From contig NZ_QXIY01000015.1 of NCBI RefSeq assembly GCF_003570995.1, positions 1-64,000 on the forward strand: a stretch of 64,000 nt of DNA, written 5' to 3'. The stretch is from Candidatus Cryosericum septentrionale. GTDB taxonomy: Bacteria > Caldisericota > Caldisericia > Cryosericales > Cryosericaceae. Of the stretch, positions 60,549-64,000 are shown piece by piece (within the stretch, counting starts at the first letter, position 1; each line of letters opens with the position of its first letter). Both the position numbers and the translations under genes were made by a program. The notes beneath the pieces are model-generated. The model saw nothing but the letters and a program-made list of their open reading frames with translations, searched no databases and was not told the origin of the DNA.

Positions 60549-61523
60549 CTACGCGTTCAGAAGGGCGATGCAGCAGACGTCGCGGATGTCCTCGGGCGAG
60601 CAGCCGCGGGAAAGGTCGTTGGCCGGCTTGGCCAGGCCCTGCGAGATGGGCCCGATCGCCTGGGCGCCCGCCAGCCGCTGGACCAGCTTGTATCCGATGT
60701 TGCTGGCATTGAGCTCGGGGAAGATGAAGACGTTGGCCTTTCCCGCGACCGGGCTTCCCGGTGCCTTGCGCGCACCGACGGACGGCACATATGCGGCGTC
60801 GAACTGTAGTTCGCCGTCGAGCAGGAGCTCGGGCGCCTTCTGGTGTGCCAGTGCAGTCGCCTCACGGACCTTGGTAACCATATCGTGCTCGGTGGAGCCC
60901 TTGGTGCTGAAGGATAGCATCGCGACAGCGGGCTCGATGCCGGTCAGCGTCTTGTACGTCTTTGCAGTAGCGATCGCGATGTCCGCCAGCTGGTCGACAG
61001 TGGGGTCTGGGATGACGGCGCAATCGCCAAAGCCCAGCAACTTGCCGTCGGGCATGACCATGAGGAACATCGAGCTGACCGTCTTGTTGCCTGGGGCGGT
61101 ACCGATGATCTGCAGCGCCGGCCGCAGCATGTCGCCGGTGTTGTGTACAGCGCCCGTCACCAGCGCATGCGCCATCCCGGTCTCCAGCATGCAGGTGGCG
61201 AAGTAGATCGGGTCAACCGACAGTTCAGCCGCTTTCTCGGACGTCATGCCCTTGGCCTTGCGCTTCTCATAGATGAGGGAGGCAAACTCGGCTGCCTTGG
61301 GTGACGTCTTCGGATCCACGATCTGCACCCCGGTCAGGTCGACGCCTAGGCGGGTCGCGTTGGTACGGATGGATGTCTCGTCCTCGACTAGGATGACGTC
61401 GGCCAGTCCGCCGTCGACCAGCATCCGTGCCGCTTTCAGGGTGAGGTCTTCATTGCCCTCGGGCAGAATAACGGTGCGGTGCAGGGCCTTCGCCTTGACC
61501 CGTATCTCTTCCAGTACATTCAT
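60549..61523 (-). CDS. pta: phosphate acetyltransferase
   Basis: This 324-residue protein is of the short Pta type. MNVLEEIRVKAKALHRTVILPEGNE is a typical start, then ADVILVEDE, MLETGMAHALVTGAVHNTGDMLRPALQIIG, PDPTVDQLADIAIATAKTY, SFSTKGSTEH and FIFPELNASNIGYKLVQRL. It converts acetyl-CoA to acetyl phosphate for ATP formation during fermentation. No acetate kinase gene follows. GGGAGGAACAC precedes the ATG. Confidence 0.95.
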   Translation of the reverse strand: MNVLEEIRVKAKALHRTVILPEGNEDLTLKAARMLVDGGLADVILVEDETSIRTNATRLGVDLTGVQIVDPKTSPKAAEFASLIYEKRKAKGMTSEKAAELSVDPIYFATCMLETGMAHALVTGAVHNTGDMLRPALQIIGTAPGNKTVSSMFLMVMPDGKLLGFGDCAVIPDPTVDQLADIAIATAKTYKTLTGIEPAVAMLSFSTKGSTEHDMVTKVREATALAHQKAPELLLDGELQFDAAYVPSVGARKAPGSPVAGKANVFIFPELNASNIGYKLVQRLAGAQAIGPISQGLAKPANDLSRGCSPEDIRDVCCIALLNA

Positions 61524-61704
61524 GTGTTCCTCCCGCAAAGGATGACTACGGCAAGCATTGTACCACGCCAGCGCTGGGCGTCCAACAGGACTGTGAAACG
61601 TTCCATGTCCAGCGGGCTGCGCGGTCATATCAAGCCGCAGGGATGTCCCGCTATACCGTCCCTGTCAGCACCCGGATAAAGGCGAAGGTGCTGAACGGTA
61701 GGAT

Positions 61705-62346
61705 TTAGTCAGAATCGTGCTTCATATTCTTCTGTATGGGTCGACAGACGGCGTACGCGGCGACCCCGCCGATTATCGCTTCGGGAATGCCGCTCGTCAG
61801 GATGGTCAGGCCGATCAATCCGAGGAGCAGGTCGAACCCTTTTCCCAGCACCGTTGCATAGTTATGCCCGAAGAAGACGTAGATGCCTCCCAGGACCCCC
61901 AGGGTGTTCGTGAGACTGCCCAGCGCTCCGCTGAGGCCATAGACAACGCCGCTTTTCCAGTTCAGGTGGGTAAACAGCTTGAAACAGGCGCCCGCTACCA
62001 CGCCGACGAGAATCCTCGGTACAAAGCAGATGACAAGGCTCCACACATTTCCTCGCGTAGTCCCGAGCGCGTAGAACGGAGTAAAGACAAACGCGACCAG
62101 AGGGTTCGGCGGGGTGAACGTCCAGACCAAAAAGCTGAACAAGCCGGCGAACGCTCCCATACAAGCGCCCGCGCCGGTGCCGAGAAGGATGGCCGTGATG
62201 ATGACGGGGACCATGCCGAGCGTCGCGACGATCGGTCCCACCGCCGGAAGGGAGCCGAGTGGTGTAAAGCAGACCAAAGCTTCAATAGCGAGAAACATGG
62301 CGAATTGGGTCAGAGTGACAGTTTTTCTTTTAAGCGGTGTTTTCAT
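61705..62346 (-). CDS. ECF transporter S component
   Basis: This 213-residue protein has six helices. KTVTLTQFAMFLAIEALVCFTPLGSLPAVGPIVATLGMVPVIITAILLGTGAGACMGAFAG is the S-component opening, with a Gly-rich LLG-x-GAG helix. S components bind a vitamin or small ligand and team with a shared EcfAA'T module encoded elsewhere. Ligand not decided from sequence. GGAGG precedes the ATG; the region upstream may be a leader but matches no known riboswitch. Confidence 0.83.
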   Translation of the reverse strand: MKTPLKRKTVTLTQFAMFLAIEALVCFTPLGSLPAVGPIVATLGMVPVIITAILLGTGAGACMGAFAGLFSFLVWTFTPPNPLVAFVFTPFYALGTTRGNVWSLVICFVPRILVGVVAGACFKLFTHLNWKSGVVYGLSGALGSLTNTLGVLGGIYVFFGHNYATVLGKGFDLLLGLIGLTILTSGIPEAIIGGVAAYAVCRPIQKNMKHDSD

Positions 62347-62545
62347 GCCAAACCTCCATGTAACAGAGTGCGGCATCCTCGGCGCAACAGTCGCGGCCGC
62401 TTCCCGGCACGGAGAAGGCGGCGATGTCGTCATGCGAGACCGCCTTGCTGAGCGATCCGAATTCTATTGTAGCAGGTTTTCTGCAGCAAGGCTTGGCCCA
62501 ACGCACGCAGCTCCTGTACCCTTTCAGAATGTTGATGGTTGCGGC

Positions 62546-62573
62546 GTGACAACGCCATGACGGGCAATATACT
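62546..62573 (+). promoter_or_regulatory. promoter of DUF2325 gene
   Basis: GTGACA, 16-nt spacer, TATACT, with 21 nt to the ATG at 62595. GGAGGTG gives a ribosome site. Confidence 0.55.
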
Positions 62574-62594
62574 GTTTATGATGGGAGGTGAGCG

Positions 62595-64000
62595 ATGGAT
62601 GAGAACGAGAAGGCACGGTTGGCGCAGGCACTGAAAGCGCAACTAGCTGGGGGACAGCACCCTGGTTCCGTCATCCCATCCGTACGTCCGGCCATCCGGC
62701 CCGATCTTGCTCCGTTTGCGCTTGCGGCCTGTGCCGCGAATGCCCATCTGCATCGGCATATCGATGACGCGCTGCGGCTGGCTCACCCCACCTGGGACGC
62801 GCACGCGGCGGGCAGCATGCTCGTGCGTCACCCGGCGCTGGTCACCTTGTCCATGGAAGACGCTGCGTATGCGTGCAGGCTGGTGGGAGTATCGCTGGCG
62901 GCACAGCATGACCAGCAGGCGCGGGCCTGCCTGGGTGAGATCATGCGGGACGGCTGGCGCCGCGCGTGGCAAACGGTCAGCGCCGGCGAGAGCATCAGCC
63001 TGGAGCGGTTCAGGGCGATGCATCCCAGGGAACAGCAGCAAGAGCCCGATGTGGAACTGGTGGTACTGGCATGGTACGCTGGCGTCTGTGGTGTCCCAGT
63101 GGCGGAGACCCCGTTGCGTGAGGCTCTGGACCATTCTCTCGTCAAGGCGCTGCACCGCCTGACCCTGGCAGCCGCGGAGATCGATCTGGTAAGCCGGTCC
63201 CGCTATGATGCCGCTTTGAGGTATGACCAGCTGTGGTGGCGAGCGACCGGTGGCGACAGTGGAGACCGGGAGCTTGCGACGCGCCTGAGCGCTGCCCGTG
63301 ACGTTCTCAGGCAGGTGGCGCAGGTGGACCAGACCATCTCTCCAGGACCGGGAGACGTCTGGCAGTCTGCCTTCCTGCTTGCTGGAACCGATGCCAGACT
63401 CGACGATGCGACGGCCGTCAGCATGCTCGCCGGACTCTTCGCCCTGAGGCAGGTGCCGGTGACACAGTCATCGACTGCCTACGAACCGACTCCGTCGGTC
63501 GGCGCCCCGGCAGATGGCGAGGAACTGCGCAGGGCACGCGCAGACCTTGTGATACAACTGCGCGAGGCGCACCGCCTGACCGGCGAGCTGGACCGGGCAC
63601 GCGACCGGCTGAGCGCGCGCGAGGCCGAGATCTCGCGGCTGATGGGCATTCTCTCGGCGCGCGAGGAGCCTGAGGCCGAAGTGCAGTACACCGTGCGCTC
63701 CATCACCGAGCGGGTCCTGGTCGCCGGTGGACATGAGACATTGTCCCGAAACCTGCAGACATGGCTTCCCAACAGCGTCTGTATCGCCACAAATGGCAAG
63801 GAAGACCTCGACCCGGCAGTCCTTTCCACTACCCGCCTCGTGGTCGTCCTGACGTCGTACATCAGCCATTCCTTCTCGGGCAAGGTGATCAACGAGGCAC
63901 ACAAGAGGGACCTGCTCGTCCTGATGCTGGATTGGCGCAGCGCCAAGCACATCTTGCAGGAGATCGACCGCGCGCTGACGGCGCAGCAGGACCTTCCGGC
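62595..64000 (+). CDS. DUF2325-domain protein (3' end outside window)
   Basis: The frame is open for 468 codons from the ATG at 62595 (GGGAGGTG 5 nt upstream) to the window edge. The N-terminal ~340 residues are helical and rich in Ala/Arg. A charged coiled-coil segment near residues 305-355 (LRRARADLVIQLREAHRL) leads to VRSITERVLVAGGHETLSRNL and TRLVVVLTSYISHSFSGKVINEAHKRDLLVLMLD, which match the DUF2325 fold (GGH motif). DUF2325 function is unknown. The gene likely ends shortly beyond the edge. Host-like composition. Confidence 0.75.
   Translation, partial: MDENEKARLAQALKAQLAGGQHPGSVIPSVRPAIRPDLAPFALAACAANAHLHRHIDDALRLAHPTWDAHAAGSMLVRHPALVTLSMEDAAYACRLVGVSLAAQHDQQARACLGEIMRDGWRRAWQTVSAGESISLERFRAMHPREQQQEPDVELVVLAWYAGVCGVPVAETPLREALDHSLVKALHRLTLAAAEIDLVSRSRYDAALRYDQLWWRATGGDSGDRELATRLSAARDVLRQVAQVDQTISPGPGDVWQSAFLLAGTDARLDDATAVSMLAGLFALRQVPVTQSSTAYEPTPSVGAPADGEELRRARADLVIQLREAHRLTGELDRARDRLSAREAEISRLMGILSAREEPEAEVQYTVRSITERVLVAGGHETLSRNLQTWLPNSVCIATNGKEDLDPAVLSTTRLVVVLTSYISHSFSGKVINEAHKRDLLVLMLDWRSAKHILQEIDRALTAQQDLP

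Noticed and set aside
62347-62480. cobalamin- or vitamin-type riboswitch before the ECF S-component gene
   Set aside because: A few words (GCCGGGAAG, GCGACTGT) recall conserved cobalamin boxes, but order and spacing do not fit and no other class matches. Covariance-model search would settle it.

Overview
This 64-kb window comes from a strictly anaerobic, amino-acid- and sugar-fermenting bacterium with a fairly GC-rich genome. The evidence is a glycyl-radical hydroxyproline dehydratase with its radical-SAM activase, tungsten aldehyde:ferredoxin oxidoreductases (AORs), ferredoxin-type flavoenzymes and a phosphate acetyltransferase. Genes are tightly packed, with many 4-11 nt overlaps and good Shine-Dalgarno sites. 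I cannot name the species from sequence alone. A Caldisericota/'Cryosericum'-like or Firmicutes-like anaerobe is a guess, not a result. I saw no rRNA, tRNA or CRISPR array.

Layout. 1-1982: the 3' end of an AOR gene, its FAD/NAD partner and a convergent MoaD-like sulfur carrier. 2126-11524: a cluster of secreted proteins and lipoproteins arranged around a two-component system (5599-7820). It contains duplicated lipoproteins, a frameshifted small membrane protein, a conserved ~60-75 nt leader placed in front of four genes, and two near-identical upstream boxes with 11-bp direct repeats (GTTAC-N6-GTTAC) next to a -10 element. These could be the response regulator's sites. 11623-14908: HypE/HypD-type activase and trans-4-hydroxy-L-proline dehydratase. 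15090-19843: an arsenic locus with arsR, arsD, two separate single-domain arsA genes, a second cysteine-rich ArsD-like protein, a second arsR behind a TTGACA/TAATAT promoter with a perfect palindrome, a CxxC mini-thioredoxin and an ArsP-type permease. No ArsB or Acr3 pump is visible. A decayed AOR 3' end lies inside this locus.

19931-30752: a complete second AOR and a branched-chain/amino-acid ABC importer (livK, livH, a livM-livG fusion, livF), divergent from a four-gene amine/proline-dehydrogenase-like flavo-iron-sulfur complex. 30919-41885: mixed housekeeping and surface genes: an alpha/beta hydrolase, an aldose-epimerase-like protein, a lipoprotein, an exo/endonuclease-phosphatase gene broken by one in-frame TAG, a large Ig-repeat surface protein, an OsmC-like protein, a class-C beta-lactamase-like serine hydrolase, MnmG and a MalK/UgpC-type ATPase. 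41900-49250: an A/T-rich island, probably acquired. It carries a GH3 beta-glucosidase and an ABC sugar importer (two permeases and a binding protein, no ATPase), followed by a decayed IS481-like transposase. The GC-rich ATPase next to the island may energise the importer.

49300-57205: an RNase-J-like hydrolase, SurE, then a leader region and a cluster of an ATP-grasp D-Ala-D-Ala-ligase-like enzyme, two tandem PLP racemase paralogues and a degenerate sensor-kinase-like protein. This cluster is the best candidate for an undescribed pathway, perhaps making an unusual D-amino-acid dipeptide or cell-wall unit. 57268-64000: a CYTH protein, PepV-like dipeptidase, a split chromate transporter pair, Pta, an ECF S-component and a DUF2325-type protein that runs off the end.

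Functional links (inference): amino acids enter through the Liv importer and peptides are cut by PepV. Hydroxyproline goes to pyrroline-5-carboxylate and proline through HypD. Amines or proline are oxidised by the 27425-30752 complex. Aldehydes are oxidised by AORs, and acetyl-CoA yields acetyl-phosphate through Pta.
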